This document shows positions 1 through 12,276 of a stretch of DNA of 64,000 nucleotides, in pieces. The DNA is from Simmondsia chinensis. Its lineage: Eukaryota > Streptophyta > Magnoliopsida > Caryophyllales > Simmondsiaceae. Position numbers and translations under genes: made by a program. Every line of letters starts with the position of its first letter. Within the stretch, counting starts at the first letter, position 1. The stretch covers positions 12,561,237-12,625,236 of the forward strand of contig JAGTTD010000013.1 of assembly GCA_018398585.1 (NCBI GenBank), read 5' to 3'. The notes beneath the pieces were generated by a model. It searched no databases and was not told where the DNA came from. It saw only the letters and a list, made by a program, of their open reading frames with translations.

Positions 1-1170
1 TTCATCTCATGAATAATATTTGGCAAATTAAATTTTCCCATCTCATGGATTAATAATTCATCTCATGAAATCTTTAATTTTTTTTTCGATCGCAATAAAT
101 ACAGAGGCTTGCGCAAGGACCTCAGGAACAATTTAAATCTGGGCTCAAATGGGTTCAATTAATCATCTCATAAAATAATTTAATTACTATTTAATGAGAC
201 TTAATTCCACTAAATAAATCTTGCTGCACTCCAGATTTAAACCATTTATTCGATATTTTCCTCATAAACTGTATTGATTCCAGCAACCCTCCACTAGATG
301 TCCATGACAAAGGATAAATATAACTACTACAATTATCCTTCTCATAGCTTCTCCATTAATTATCGACTCGCCCTTCACTGAATAATTCATTTACATTTGA
401 ACATATTCATAGTATAAATTCCAAATATCAAATACTTGGAATACTTTGGCCAAAGTTTTCGAACTATTCAAATACTTGCGAGTCAACTAAGAGGACATCT
501 GTATCTCATAAGAGACTGTAGATTCCTCATTGAATACCTGATCCGTGTCACGCTTCACGCCGCTACCCAGTGTACGTAAGAATTCAGTCATGCGTTTAGA
601 CCTTACTTATAGTACACCAAAATAACTAACGCTCTATGCACAAGTCCAGAATACTCTCAGGATTTAGCGTCGTCGTTCAAACAGTACAACATGAATCACT
701 CATCTCATATAGTAGTCTAGAAACAAGCAACTTACATGGTCCAACTCGGTGTGTCAATCTTATTAAACACTCTAACATAACACTTTGGGATCACCATCCA
801 CATGACTAAGACAAATCATCTGAAGTATCACGTTATAGTCTTAGCATACAAGTGGTCCAAGCTTCAACTACAAATCTTTCAATCAACAATCCATACCATT
901 TGTTCCACGTCTATCTGTAGGTTAATCTCATAAACCACTTAGAAACCACTTAGAACAAACATGTAAATTGTAGTTTGAGGATTACACACATCTCATGGAC
1001 GTTTCCAAAAAAAATCACATGCATTATAAATGCTTGCTTACACAAATTTAACAAGGAAACGACTGGAACTTCAATTTTATTCTTTAATAGAATAATATTA
1101 ATATAATAAATCTAGATTTTATGACACTATTTCTAACAATTCGCCGCTTTAAAAAAGTGTGAGTTTATGA
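1..1170. other. Non-coding stretch, no gene recognised
   Basis: No open frame of useful length and no match to a family I know. The short word ctcat(g/a) recurs many times. The stretch stops abruptly at about 1175, where a gypsy pol relic begins, so it is probably the decayed non-coding part of another retroelement. That origin is inference; what is visible is only the lack of coding signal and the sharp change of sequence character. Confidence 0.5.
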
Positions 1171-1175
1171 AATGA

Positions 1176-2990
1176 CCGCGTAACCTTCCTTGGGTTTGTT
1201 GTCTCCAAGGATGATATAGCCACAGATGAAGGAAAGATTGCCGCCATCGTGATTGGCCACAACCACGAGCAATTGGCAAAGTCCACAGTTTCCATGGGTT
1301 GGCATTATTGATCGGAGGTTTGTGCCCAATTTTTGTTCGATCATGGCGCCTATAACAAATTTTTAGACTCCAAGGACAACTGACGCCTTTGCATAGATAA
1401 AGCGGAGGCTGACTAATGCACTGATATTAGCATTACCAGATTTCCAGAAGACCTTCAAAGCTTCATATAGACGCCTCAAAAATTGACATTGGCGCCGTGC
1501 TCATCCAAGAGGGTAGACCTATTGCTTACTTCGGCAAGAAGCTCGATGGAAGTAAGTTGAAGTGTTCTTCTTACGACATTGAGTTCTACACAATGGTGAG
1601 GGCTTTATGGCATTGGAAGTATTATCTCGCCAATAGGGAATTTGTTCCGTATTCTAACAATGTGGCCTTGAAGTACATCAGCAGCCAAGACAAAATTATG
1701 CATCGGCATGCTAAGTGGGAGAGCTACATTCAGCTCTTTCATTCTGTGATCAAATACAAGTCTGGATTGTTAAACAAGGTGGCAGATGCCTTGAGTAGGC
1801 TCACTCTCCTTTTGACCCAGAGCAGAGTCTCCATTACTGGCTTTGAACAATTAGCGGAGTAGTATGCAGATGATCTCGCCTTTGGAGAGATTTGGCGGGA
1901 CACTCAAATCGGCTTTGTTCCCAGTTGCTCCATCCACGATGAATTCTTCTTTAACAGCAACCAGCTCTAAATCCCAGGATCAAGCTTATGCCTCAAAATC
2001 TTTGAGGAAAAACACAATGGGCATATGGACAGGGACAAGATACTTCACCAAATTAGGGCTAACTATTTTTTTCCTTCATTACGCAAGGAAGTTGAGAGAT
2101 TATTCAAGTGTTGATCTATATGTCAGGTGTGGAAAGGCGGAGTGACTATTGCAGGCCTTGACATGCCTCTGCCGATTCTAAGTCAGCCTCAGGTAGATGT
2201 AAGCATGGACTTTATATCGGGATTGCTGAGCACAAAAGGAGGAATAAATTTGATTTTTGTTATTATGGATCGATTATCCAAGATGGCACACTTTATTGGA
2301 TGTAAGAGGGCCACTGACGCAATCCATGTCGCCGGGTTGTATTTCCAGGAAGTATACAAGCTTCACAGTTTGCCGCCAAGCACTGTTTCCCACAGAGATG
2401 TGAGATTCATGAACTACTTTTGGAAAGCTTTGTGGAAGATAGCAAGCACGTCCTTATCGCTCATTATTGTGCACCATCCTCAGATGGATGGTTAAACAGA
2501 AGTCAAAAATCGCTGTTTGGGTAACTTACTTTATTGTCTTGTTGCCAATAACATCAAAGGTTGGGAGCAGAAGCTATACCAAGCTGAGTTCACCTATAAT
2601 TGTTTGGTTAACAGGAGTACCGAATTTCCGCCATTCAAAGTTGTTTATGGTTTTGTTCCACAGTCTCCAATAGATTTGGCTCCAATCCTAGATCTCACTC
2701 GTCCTAACAACAAGGTGGAACAGTTCATTTCCAGCCTTCAAGATGTCCACGAGCAACACAACTATTACAAATTGGTGAGTGACAAGCAGCGGCGCCATGT
2801 TCAGTTCCAGGTAGGCGATCAAGTTTGGGCCATCCTTACAGGAGAACGATTTCCGGCATGGGAATACAACAAGTTAACTGTACGCAAGATAGGTCCATTG
2901 AAGATCATTGGGAAAATCAACAATAATGCCCACCGTGTTTAGTTGCCGACCAGCATGAGAACCTCCGGAGAATCCAAGGGCGAATTCTCT
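1176..2990 (+). pseudogene. Ty3/gypsy pol relic: RT end, RNase H, integrase
   Basis: Remnant of a gypsy-type polyprotein in several frames. About 1185-1265 reads like the end of reverse transcriptase (FLGFVVSKDDIATDEGK). RNase H follows at about 1465-1862, with DASKIDIGAVL at its catalytic start, IAYFGKKLD and the closing KVADALSR. A degraded HHCC zinc region lies at about 1960-2150. The integrase core at 2127-2495 has the first Asp in SMDFISG and the second in the SHRDVRF block, and an in-frame TAA replaces the Gln codon in the usual DGQTE motif. The integrase C-terminal part is at 2517-2942. About 2950-3005 resembles the usual end of these polyproteins (NSFQPG-like). The reverse transcriptase N-terminal part, protease and gag are missing. 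It is a dead, 5'-truncated copy. Confidence 0.85.
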
Positions 2991-3049
2991 CCAACCTGGG
3001 GATGATGATGCAATTAGTAACCTTCAGGAGTTGGCAGCTACGGCTTGGT

Positions 3050-3370
3050 GGGTAGCACTTGGTTAGTAGGAAGGTGCAGCAGGAATTTATCAGCTAGATT
3101 TAGGGTTGGGTTTTGTTTTGTTTTTGAGATAATGAAAGTATTTTAGATTAAGAAAGATTTGTTATGAATTTGTCTTGATTTTATTCTTATTTAGTAGGGT
3201 TTGTAGCCTCTATTTAAAGAGAGGATGAGCTAGGGTTTAGGCATTCATTCATAGACTTTTCAATAATTCTTGAGTTTTCTCCTATTCTCGGGTTATGAGA
3301 ATTTGAATTAATTTTCCCCTAATTTTATTATTTTCGTAATAAAATTTAAGGGAATGCTGTTAAACTTTCA
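3050..3370 (+). repeat. Probable 3' LTR of the preceding gypsy relic
   Basis: This AT-rich non-coding sequence directly follows the pol relic. It has a TATA-like tatttaaaga at about 3210, a pyrimidine-rich leader (tctcctattctcggg) and a short AT tail, an arrangement typical of plant LTRs. No second copy lies in the window, so the ends are estimates. Confidence 0.45.
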
Positions 3371-3689
3371 TGTTTCCTAATTTTTTTATCTATACGTTGC
3401 ATCATGTATTGATAAGTAAATTAAAATTATATAGTAAGTTAAAAAAATACGCATATGTATGGCAAAATGAATCACTTGAGCGGCTAATTATTACAATCAA
3501 TAATGTTTAAAAATACAAGTGAGAACATAAATTATTGAAAATTTAAAGAGCCGCTCGTACAATTAAGTCTCCCTTGCACCATTTTCAAATCAAATTATTC
3601 ATATAAAGAGAACAAAATAGGAGTTAGATGCCTTGACTTTGGCTTTAAGATGGCAAAATTTGGTTTAAAAACTGTATAAAAAAGCTCGG

Positions 3690-3930
3690 CAACTGATTTT
3701 TAGGAACATATTTGAGACGAGCCTAAAACGGCACTTTTGAGACAGAATTAGAGACGAAAATTCCGGTTCAATTTTGAAATCAGAATTTCGTCCCTAAATT
3801 TGTCTGAAATTTGAGACTACTTTAAATACATGATTGTCGACTTATTTTTTAGACGCTTTTAGAGACCCAACTGTGGCCTTAAATTTGAGATGGACCGTCT
3901 CTAAGGATGTCTCAAAATGTAGACGCTATT
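3690..3930. repeat. GAGAC/GTCTC-rich DNA-transposon-like end
   Basis: Dense direct and inverted copies of gagac(g) and (c)gtctc occur, for example gagacgagcc, gagacagaa, gagacgaaa, ccgtctcta and gtctcaaaa. Subterminal arrays of short motifs like this are typical of CACTA-type and other plant DNA transposons. A sequence of the same type lies at 34530-34870. No CACTA terminus or target duplication is visible, so the superfamily is open. The flanking stretches 3371-3689 and 3931-4216 show nothing else beyond an 8-bp inverted pair (gagcggct) at 3478-3553. Confidence 0.4.
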
Positions 3931-4216
3931 TAAAAGTATATAAATAATTAATATATTGTTGTTGGAGTAGTTGCATAGCATACAACATATTTTGATTCAA
4001 GGTAGTCATGTCCAATTATAATTGTCATATTTATGGATCTACATTACTAAATTGGCTGGATTCCACATCTTCTTAAGATCGGTTTCATTGAGATGCCCCA
4101 ATCATTTAGATATTTCCTCCTTATATTTATTCTACAAAACAAAAAATTTTAAAGTAAAAATAAATTAGAAATACAATTAAATAATTTACAAAATTGGAAC
4201 ACCCACCGATATTCAA

Positions 4217-4423
4217 ACCGGGAATGGATCAGGTGCTGCGGATACATGGGAAAAAAATTGAGAGGGGGAGCAAGGGGGGTACATTTTTTTTTAATTTAGT
4301 TTTTTATTTAAATTATTTGTATATTAATTAGATATATTTTATATTTAACAAAATTTATATAGTAAAATAAATAGTTAAGATATAAATTTATGTACTAGTT
4401 AGATATCTATTAAATTTTTATTG
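4217..4423 (+). repeat. Left arm of a long terminal inverted repeat
   Basis: It reads inward as ggaatggatcaggtgctgcg, a purine stretch (aaaaaaattgagaggg), a G-run and an AT-rich tail. The reverse complement of 12621-12811 has the same blocks in the same order, including ggatggatcag, gctgcg and aaaaaaaattgagag. The two arms therefore bracket 8.6 kb of nested insertions. The inner AT-rich part also pairs with 5219-5247 (gatatctattaaatttttat against its inverse), so 5176-5248 is probably the old loop. Confidence 0.6.
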
Positions 4424-4865
4424 TGATAGAGGATCCTAATTCAATAGATCCTGATCACAATTCTCGAACCAGAAATAGAGATTTAGAGAGAGAAAGAAGT
4501 AGAATCAAGAGGGAGAAGAGAGTTCTTGAGGGAGAAAGAGAAGTTTCATTTATCAAAATCATAACCCTCATTATAATCTCACTAGGCTTATATATGAAAA
4601 GGAAAAATGATAAAACGAAATTAGAGAATTTAATTAAAATTGCGGAAATAGAAAGGTAGCTAAGTCACGTGCTACTCGCGTGCCAAATTGCTTCGCGCCA
4701 GATTCAAAGACAGAAATTAATAGAATTTTGAACCCGATGTTGCCATTGTTTGATTTCCCGCTCAATATTACTAATTTGCGTATCCACTCATTTTCTCCTG
4801 TAACAGCTCCTTCCCCCCTAAATTTATCCTTGTCCTCAAGGATATAATCGATTGTAGTAGGGGTA
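4424..4865 (-). repeat. Gypsy 3' LTR with a scrap of 3' internal sequence
   Basis: On the minus strand the LTR starts TGTTACAGGAG (at 4805) and ends GGATCCTCTATCA (at 4424). The same family ends GGATCCTGTATCA just before a primer-binding site at 27127. Immediately upstream of the LTR on the minus strand is the polypurine tract taggggggaagga, preceded by gaggacaagg, also seen in the related element at 13864-17314. The rest of the element is missing. A 78-codon plus-strand frame inside the LTR and an 87-codon minus-strand frame across its edge have no independent support. Confidence 0.7.
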
Positions 4866-5175
4866 GTATCAAGTTTCATCCCAAAACCAATTGGCAATGG
4901 GTGGAGTAGTCCCCCTAGTATATAAATTGGTACATTCTGTGTCTTCCCACCGATGTGGAATACTTATTTTTCCTTTTTAGCTCTTTTTTTGGGCTGTAAC
5001 AAACCACCACGCTCCGCAACCGTCTTCCTCGACGGCTATCACTCTAGGTAGCTTCACTCTGAGTAGGTTGCCCTTTTCTCTGGACGGCTTCACTCTACTC
5101 TAGGTAACCCTCTCCTAGGTAGCCCTTTCCCCCCTGGACGGCTTCACTCTAGGTAGCTTCACTCTGAGTTAAAAA
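4866..5175 (-). mobile_element. TRIM fragment, minus strand
   Basis: Reverse-complemented, this matches the plus-strand TRIM at 18452-19276: an LTR part with tatatactagggggactactcc, the internal part with repeated ctaccTAGAGTGAAGCCGTC-like phrases, and the purine box gcgtggtgg before the next LTR. A TRIM is a tiny non-coding LTR retrotransposon that uses proteins from other elements. This copy sits against the gypsy scrap at 4865 and ends at about 5175. Confidence 0.65.
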
Positions 5176-5254
5176 TTTAACGAGATTCCTGTTAAATTTT
5201 TATTTAAAAATATCAAATAACAATAAAAATTTAACAGATATCTAATCAATGCAG

Positions 5255-5386
5255 CAAAAACAACAACCACCCAGTGCCTCAAAGGGTTCCCGCATAGGCA
5301 GGGTCTGGGGGGTAGATGTACACAGTCTTCCCCCTTCCGGGGGCTGCCTAGAAGGGAGGCGGTTTCCTAGGACCCCCAACCAGAAA
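5255..5386 (-). mobile_element. Au-like SINE, minus strand
   Basis: On the minus strand the copy begins ggttgggggtcc, carries the phrase gaaaccgcctc, then gggggaagactgtgtacat, ccagaccctgc, gcgggaaccctt and ggcactggg, and ends in a short (TTG)n tail. These are the body and 3' end of Au/TS-type plant SINEs, which are made by RNA polymerase III and copied by LINE enzymes. Three plus-strand relatives occur at 17513, 21261 and 22290. The RNA polymerase III A and B boxes are not recognisable here, so it is 5'-truncated or decayed. Confidence 0.6.
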
Positions 5387-5509
5387 ATCTTGTCAGCGAC
5401 AATGCAGCATGGCAGCCTGTCAACAAGAAAGCAAATAAGTATAAAAGCAGGGAAAGGCTAGGTCAATAAAGGTAGAGAAATAGCAGATTGGAGATAAACC
5501 AATAAACAG

Positions 5510-5917
5510 ATAAATAATAAACAATAAATAGATAGTCAATTAGGAGCTCAAATCGCATATAATGCGCCGAAAGCTAGCTCCCATAAAGGCCTAGGAACAC
5601 TAGAGGTAGCACAAGTTGGACCACCCTACTCTACGCTGCTATATTTGCAACTCCTATGCTAGCCCTCCATTGGGCTCCATCTAAGGCCATCTCCTCCCGA
5701 AGGTTTAGGTAGGTGAGATATTGTCTGATCGTCTCCAACCATCTCTTCTTTGGTCAGCCTCTCCCTCTCCTGCCTAGCGCAGTAGGTGGCTACTCGCATC
5801 TCCTAGTCGGAGCGGTGCTCGGTCTCCTTCTAACATGTCCAAACCACCTCAAACGTTGCTCCCTTAATTTATCCTCAATAGAGGCCACGCCCAATTCACT
5901 TCTTATGACGTCGTTCC
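5510..5917 (-). pseudogene. RTE-type LINE, C-terminal end of the polyprotein
   Basis: On the minus strand this reads as the end of a plant RTE (non-LTR) reverse transcriptase. Visible are [47 protein letters not shown] and ALDGAQWRASI, the standard tail of this family. The frame breaks off at 5917 and resumes at 12277, where the upstream part of the same protein is found, because a 6.4-kb element sits between. About 5387-5509, further downstream on the minus strand, is A-rich and shows nothing more. Confidence 0.8.
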
Positions 5918-6895
5918 TGTTGTAAAAAATGATAATGACAACCAAACCGTAGCAAGATGACAACATAATTTTATGTGTAAAAACTCAGGAAATTACAGCA
6001 ACAAAATCAATGAATTACAGTAAAATATTGCGGTAATTCTGCTGTAAAATTACATTGAGGATTGCAGTATAATATTACAGCAAAATTTATAGCATAATTC
6101 CAGCAAAACAATACAGCGAAGTTGCAGTAAAATTTCGAACAAAATAACAATAAAATCGCAGTAAAAACAAGGCAGTGGAAAATTCACGTGAAATACCTAA
6201 ACACAGCAATCAAATAATACCAAAAGTGGAGAGATTGATAAGAAAACCAAAGATACCGCGTCGTGAAAAATACCACTGTCCTAAAAGACGACTTCGCCGC
6301 TGCTCCGGTGCAAATAGTTGTATCGGCGGCCGTCCTCCAGGATTAACACGGTCCAACTGTTAACGTGCACTCGTCAATCGTCGGGTAGGAGAGCCAAGAA
6401 CTTTGCCCAATTAATTTTTTGTGGAGAGAGAAAAGAAATGTAGAAGAGAATGGAAGAGAGAAGTAATGGTTAATTGGATTATAAAAACTAGTGGGGAAAG
6501 GCTCTACGTATAGCAATAATAAGCCCAGTAACTAAGCCCTCAAAACCTGCCACCCATAATCATATTAACCGGCCATATGAGAGATACAAGGGAGAAACTG
6601 GATTTTGTTTTGAATAATTCCAACGTAACGCTACCATAACAGGTTTATTTTGTTTCCGCAAAATAAACATACCCGGTTATAAAAAACAGACCCACACCCT
6701 CACCCGAGCACAGCGGGTGGGATGCGCATGCGGTGTTCATTCTCTTACTCATGAATTAATTCAAAGGGTAGCTCTAACAAATACATATATAAACTCAAAC
6801 AAGGCCCTTTCCTCCTCCTACGTGGAATAGCAATTTTTAACAAGATTGTAATTTTCTATAACACTTAAACTTAGCTTGTATCATTTTTTTCAACA
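5918..6895 (-). repeat. LARD LTR, left copy
   Basis: Direct repeat of 11300-12276, very similar by eye. The first 260 bp hold many spaced copies of an RCAGYAAAAT-like motif. A 62-codon frame (6175-6363) recurs in the other copy, but only because the LTR is duplicated; I do not call it a gene. Confidence 0.75.
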
Positions 6896-9800
6896 ATCCC
6901 CCACAAAGTATACAAGCTGAAGAGAAAAATAAGAATAGATTAGGCAAAGAGAGTTCAGTTTTTCAGTGTCGATGTCTCACGACTTGAATCGTCACCTAGT
7001 ATAACCTAAGTTTAGGACCAACATCTTGCAAGGTGACTTTTGTCTTGAACCTCACAGGGGGTTGTACAGTCTTCCACTTGGACACATACCAAACTCCAGA
7101 TCTTAGCAACTCATGCGATTTGGTGCGTTTTATCGGCCATGCGCTCGTCCTAGATATTTATAGGCGCTCTAGAAGGCAAGTCTTAAACCTTCATAGGGAG
7201 CAGCCACACTCCCACACCTACATAGGTGGATCCCATCAAGTGTGTGTTACCGCACACCACCAAACATATGGATATGGGTCCATTAAGAGCTAAGCTCAAC
7301 CTTAACCCTTGGTAACATACAGACAGTGTCCATCAAGTGCAAGTATTGCTTACACCACCAAACATATGGCTATGGACCCATCTCTGCACTGTGACACCAT
7401 AGGGAGGGAAAGCATAAACTATAGTGCACTCTTTGAATGAAACTATGACTTTTCACATTGAACCTGTTAAGACTAGATTTGATACATCACAGTTTATTCA
7501 TAGACTTTAGTCCCGTCCCCCTCAATGTTTACACAACCATTTTTCGACACGGTGTCTTTATCAATGGATCTACAAGGTTCTTTTCAGACTTTACACAAAT
7601 TTAGTGATATCACTTTCTTTCAAGTAGATCGTTTATGATCTTAAGCTTGAGACGAATCAGTCTCCTCTTACTAGACCCATCAAGTGTGCAGTGTCCACAC
7701 CACCCGTTACGGACTATGGGTTAGGTTAAAGCATCAAACTCAACCATCACAAATGGCATTTCAACCCTGTATTGCAACAAAGCAGTACTTGAGAGTTGAC
7801 CACTGCCACAATCAATCACGAGTTGCTCTTACCCCCACATTAAGGTATCTGCAATGAGCTGTTAAACAACTAGCTCCATCGCTTGCCAACTTTAACAAAT
7901 GTCAGTATAACACAATAGTGGAGCAAATATCATATCAATGAAGTTATATCTCCATCCCAAGTACTCTAATAGTACATGCCGTACATATATTGCAAATACA
8001 GTTGGCACGAAAACCATATACCACAAATTGTCACTTTCACATCTCATCACAATTGTGAAATATTATCACCAGATTAGGTCACAAAAGACCATATACTCAT
8101 TTCTATCGTACTTAGTGTACATGCGTTATTACCATTAAAGATAGTTCATGTCTTACCAATGTTATAACAGATTTTGGTGATATCAAGAGAAAGAGGTACA
8201 GAAGGCAATAACTCACAAGATGCCTTTTACAATTCAACTTAAGGCAATTCAAGCCTCTGCAAGGCTCTCGAGCTCAAGTGCTTAGCATCATCAAGCTATT
8301 CACAATGACTTTGGACAAGCATCAGAACAATAATGCCACCATAAACAATTTCCATAAGCTAGCTATAACTAGCAAACATTGGTAAAAACGCAATAATCAG
8401 AAGAGATTATTATCAGACAACATATCTCATAGGCTCTCGGGTGCTCTCACAACCCCTCACAATGGAATGTCTCACAATACATTCCTAAGCCATTCAATTT
8501 TTCTAACCTGTCAACTCAATCTTTAGGGACAACTAAACGATGCAAGTTTCAGAGGAGTGTCACAAAATTTAGTTTACCAACGAGCCTAAATACATTATCA
8601 TTAGCAGAAAATCTCTCACTTATATTAGACACCCAACACAACACGGAGTCTATTACAATGTAAACCCCACTTATAGTACTTCACTAGTACTTCAACAATT
8701 TAATTAGAGCACTTCGATATTCATTATTTTGATCAATATATGTGGATTAGATCTACCATTGACATGTGATATAATAGGTCGAGTGTTGTCTCATTCATTA
8801 AAACATAATGCTATCAATCATCTTAGCATAGCCTGTAACACAATGCCACGTTTTTCTCCTCATCAAGTAAAGACTAAGTTCATATAGTATGTCATCCAAT
8901 TGACCAACATGAGCATATAACATATGATAATAACCTAAATAAAGTATCTAGAAATGAGCTGAATACCAAGCCCATGATTAATTAAGGTTCTTATATGACC
9001 TGCACATTATTCTTTTCTCAAATTTAGAAAAGAGGGCGTGAAACAATGACCTAAGGGCATAATAGTCTCCAAAGACATCATCAAGTCCACATATAACTCA
9101 GGCATATCATGCTTTCCCAACCACAAGCTGAAATTCAGCAAAGCATACCAAATTCAGCATAAACAGCCCAAAAAGCAGCAGTTGCACAATATTACAGCAA
9201 GACCAAATTCAGCAGCATATAGTCATAATCTGTAGTATGTACACAACATACAGCCCAAAACCAATATGGACAGCACCTAATTCAGTATCAGCATCAATCT
9301 TTAGTAGGTCAATGTCCTAATTAGCAGTTGATAGCCCATAACAACTTGTAGCAGCACATTCAGCTTGAAAGAGACATATTTCAACACTTAAAACAACATG
9401 CTTTTTATCATTTCTAGAACATATGTTCAACTTGCTTCAAACATAGCTAGCCACGGGAAACACATGAGACACATCATCACTAATATACAAATCACCTATG
9501 GATTTTCACAAAATCTCATAAGTCCTATTAGCCCTTTACAAGAATCAACTGTTTCACTTAGTCACTCCAAATATGCAAGGAAAACAACCCTCACATACAA
9601 GATTAATTTCATGATTAAAACTCAAATATACCATGCTTTACCCAACCAAGGGAATCAAGATAGTGCAATAGGACATGCCTAACCTAAGAGTTGCCACTCT
9701 AGGTTCAAGACTTCATTCTAACATGTTCACAATCAACCTCAAGCATTAAACACGTATTAACTATGACAATAACACAGAAAATTGAAAAAACACATAATTT

Positions 9801-11299
9801 AATTTCCGTAGAGCATGGTCAGCCACACAGCAGTAGCACCAGAACCATGCACAGGTGTTCAAAACAACACCGAAACAAAAATCCAAACCAAGGACTCTCC
9901 TCCGACCATCAAGAGGGTCAGGCTCGAGCAATTTAACACCAAAATCGCTCCACCAAAACAAAAACCTACACTAGATTCTCAACCGACCATACACGAGGCC
10001 AAACAAGCGATTAACACCGAACCGCTCCACCAATCAGATGTACCTGGAGCTTTCTTACTTCAAGACAAATGGTTAGTCTCAAGCATAAGCGTCTTTTCCG
10101 ATGAAAAAAGGAAAAAAAAAAAAAAAGAAACCGAAGGATGTTCAAAAATAGTGAGAAATCCAATGCTACATAGGCCACCTAATCAAGTGCCCAAAAAATC
10201 AGGACACTTAAACTCGTCTCAACCACTACGTAGGAGACAAACCAGGGCTTTAGACGCAATCCACTTCTTAAACAGTAATGACCCATCTCCGAAACTAGCC
10301 CATCCCGACTAGTGACAACCAAGGACTTCAAGAAGGTCTTAGTTAATTAGACACTTCTGAGGTTCCAAAAGAAAATCAAGTTTTCTCAACCATTTAGGGA
10401 TATCCAATATTCTACAACCATGATAGTTATCCTTCAACTTTTTAAGGTAAACTTAGAAAGTATTCACAATAAGTGTAGAAACAATAATACGAGCGTAAAC
10501 ATTGCCTATACATTTAAAATAAGGCATATAAATCCTTTTCCTTTTCTAGAAAAAGAAAATCAGGTCCACTGCTTGTTTTTCATTATTTAAATTCACATAG
10601 GCGCCCTTTTTTTTTTATTTCTCATTGTTAATTTCAACACATTCCCTAGTAACTCCCTTACTATGTTCACCTTTCTTTCTCTTTCTCTCTCTACACTTAA
10701 AAGCCCAATTTTATTTAGTCCCTTGGATCCATAAAATAATTGAGCAATTCTTAATTTGAAAGATCATTATCTCAATTTGGACAAAGGTCTTTTACAAATG
10801 ATTTCTACAAATTAATGCTTCCCAAGTCTTGAAGACCATTTTTTTTCTTGAAGTAGCATAGTACACTGCATTTAAAGGAATCTTTACACTATATATATAT
10901 TTTTATATATCTCTCTTCAGTGGGTGCGATTCCAACACTCCAAATTCCCCACTTTTTTTATTTTTTTTTTCTCGATTTAATCAATCAAGAGGAAAATTAA
11001 ATGAACATCCAAATTGAGATTTAGATCTTGAAGATCTAAATACTTCAAAAACGACGGCATCTAGAAAATAGCAGAGAGAAACAGACCAATACCCAAGTAA
11101 AACCACCAACACACACCTCAAACCAAATTTTTTTTTTTTTTAAACTCTACATTCTCTCTTTTTGACTGGAATTTTTAGCTTAATTGAATCATTTAAAAAA
11201 AAAATTTCCTTTCTTTTTTTTTTCAATTCTTCAAATTTCCTTTCTAAAATTGCCGAAAAATTTATACTTCTCAACCCAAATCGAAATCGTCTTTTAGAT
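6896..11299. other. LARD interior, no coding content recognised
   Basis: No gag, protease, integrase or reverse transcriptase motifs in any frame. The longest frames, 7033-7293 and 9815-10312, have no motif I know. Imperfect repeats occur: a phrase around ccatcaagtgtg...caccaccaaacatatgg recurs at about 7228, 7327 and 7678, and ttcagca-type words are dense at 9120-9370. The segment 10600-11240 is rich in T and A runs. Confidence 0.55.
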
Positions 11300-12276
11300 T
11301 ATTGTAAAAAACAATAATGACAACTAAACCGTAGCAAGATGACAACATAATTTTATGTGTAAAAACTCAGGAAATTACGGCAACAATATCAACGAATTAC
11401 AGTAAAATATTGCGGTAATTCTACTGTAAAATTACATTGAGGATTGGAGTATATTATTACAGCAAAATTTATAGCATAATTCTAGCAAAACACTACAGCG
11501 AAGTTGCAGTAAAATTTCCAGCAAAATAACGATAAAATCGCAGTAAAAACAAGGCAGTGGAAAATTCACGTGAAATACCTAAACACAGCAATCAAATAAT
11601 ACCAAAAGTGGAGAGATTGATAAGAATATCGAAGATACCGCATCGTGGAAAATACCACTGTCCTAAAAGACGATTTTGCCGCTGCTTCGGTGCAAACAGT
11701 TGTATCGGCGTCCGTCCTCCAGGATTAACACGGTCCGACTGTTAACGTACACTCGTTAATCATCGGGTAGGAGAGCCAAGAACTTTGCCCAATTAATTTT
11801 TCGTGGAGAGAGAAAAGAAATGTTGAAGAGAATGGAAGAGAGAAGTAATGGTTAATTAGATTATAAAAACTAGTGGGGAAAGGCTCTACTTATAGCAATA
11901 ATAAGTCCAGTAACTAAGCCTTAAAAACCTGCCACCCATAATCATATTAACCGGCCATATGAGAGATACAAGGGAGAAACTGGATTTTGTTTTGACTAAT
12001 TCCAACGTAACGCTACAATAACAGGTTTATTTTGTTTCCGCAAAATAAACATACCCGGTAATAAAAAACAGACCCACAACCTCGCCCGAGCACAGCGGGT
12101 GGGATGCGCATGTGGTGTTCATTCTCTTACTCACGAATTAATTCAAAGGGTAGCTCTAACAAATACATATATAAACTCAAACAAGGCCCTTTCCTCCTCC
12201 TACGTGGAATAGCAATTTTTAACAAGATTGTGATTTTCTATAACACTTAAACTTAGCTTGTATCATTTTTCCAACA
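11300..12276 (-). repeat. LARD LTR, right copy
   Basis: Partner of 5918-6895. Its first bases are TATTG instead of TGTTG, so one terminus has mutated. It ends ccaaca, followed at once by ctatgacgttgttcc, the repeated flank. Confidence 0.75.

Larger units (their letters stand above)
5918..12276 (-). mobile_element. Large non-coding LTR element (LARD-like)
   Basis: Two direct repeats of about 977 bp (5918-6895 and 11300-12276) flank a 4.4-kb interior without retroviral genes. The repeats start TGTTG and end CAACA. Read on the minus strand, the interior ends with a purine-rich gtgggggat just before TGTTG, which fits a polypurine tract and sets the orientation. I could not recognise a primer-binding site. 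Large retrotransposon derivatives of this kind are known in plants and depend on proteins from other elements. It splits an RTE LINE: the 15 bp before it (5903-5917) and after it (12277-12291) match at 13 positions, with the core atgacgtygttcc shared, which is longer than the usual 4-6-bp LTR-element duplication. Confidence 0.7.

Noticed and set aside
6175..6363. 62-codon frame conserved in two places (also 11557-11745)
   Set aside because: It lies inside the duplicated LTR. Similarity follows from LTR duplication, and there are as many amino-acid as silent changes by eye.
7228..7720. Possible short-spacer array
   Set aside because: Repeat phrases are imperfect and irregularly spaced in a plant non-coding retroelement; not a CRISPR array.
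9815..10312. 165-codon frame in the LARD interior
   Set aside because: No motif, low-complexity Lys/Pro/Thr content with a run of A, and no other coding signs in the element.
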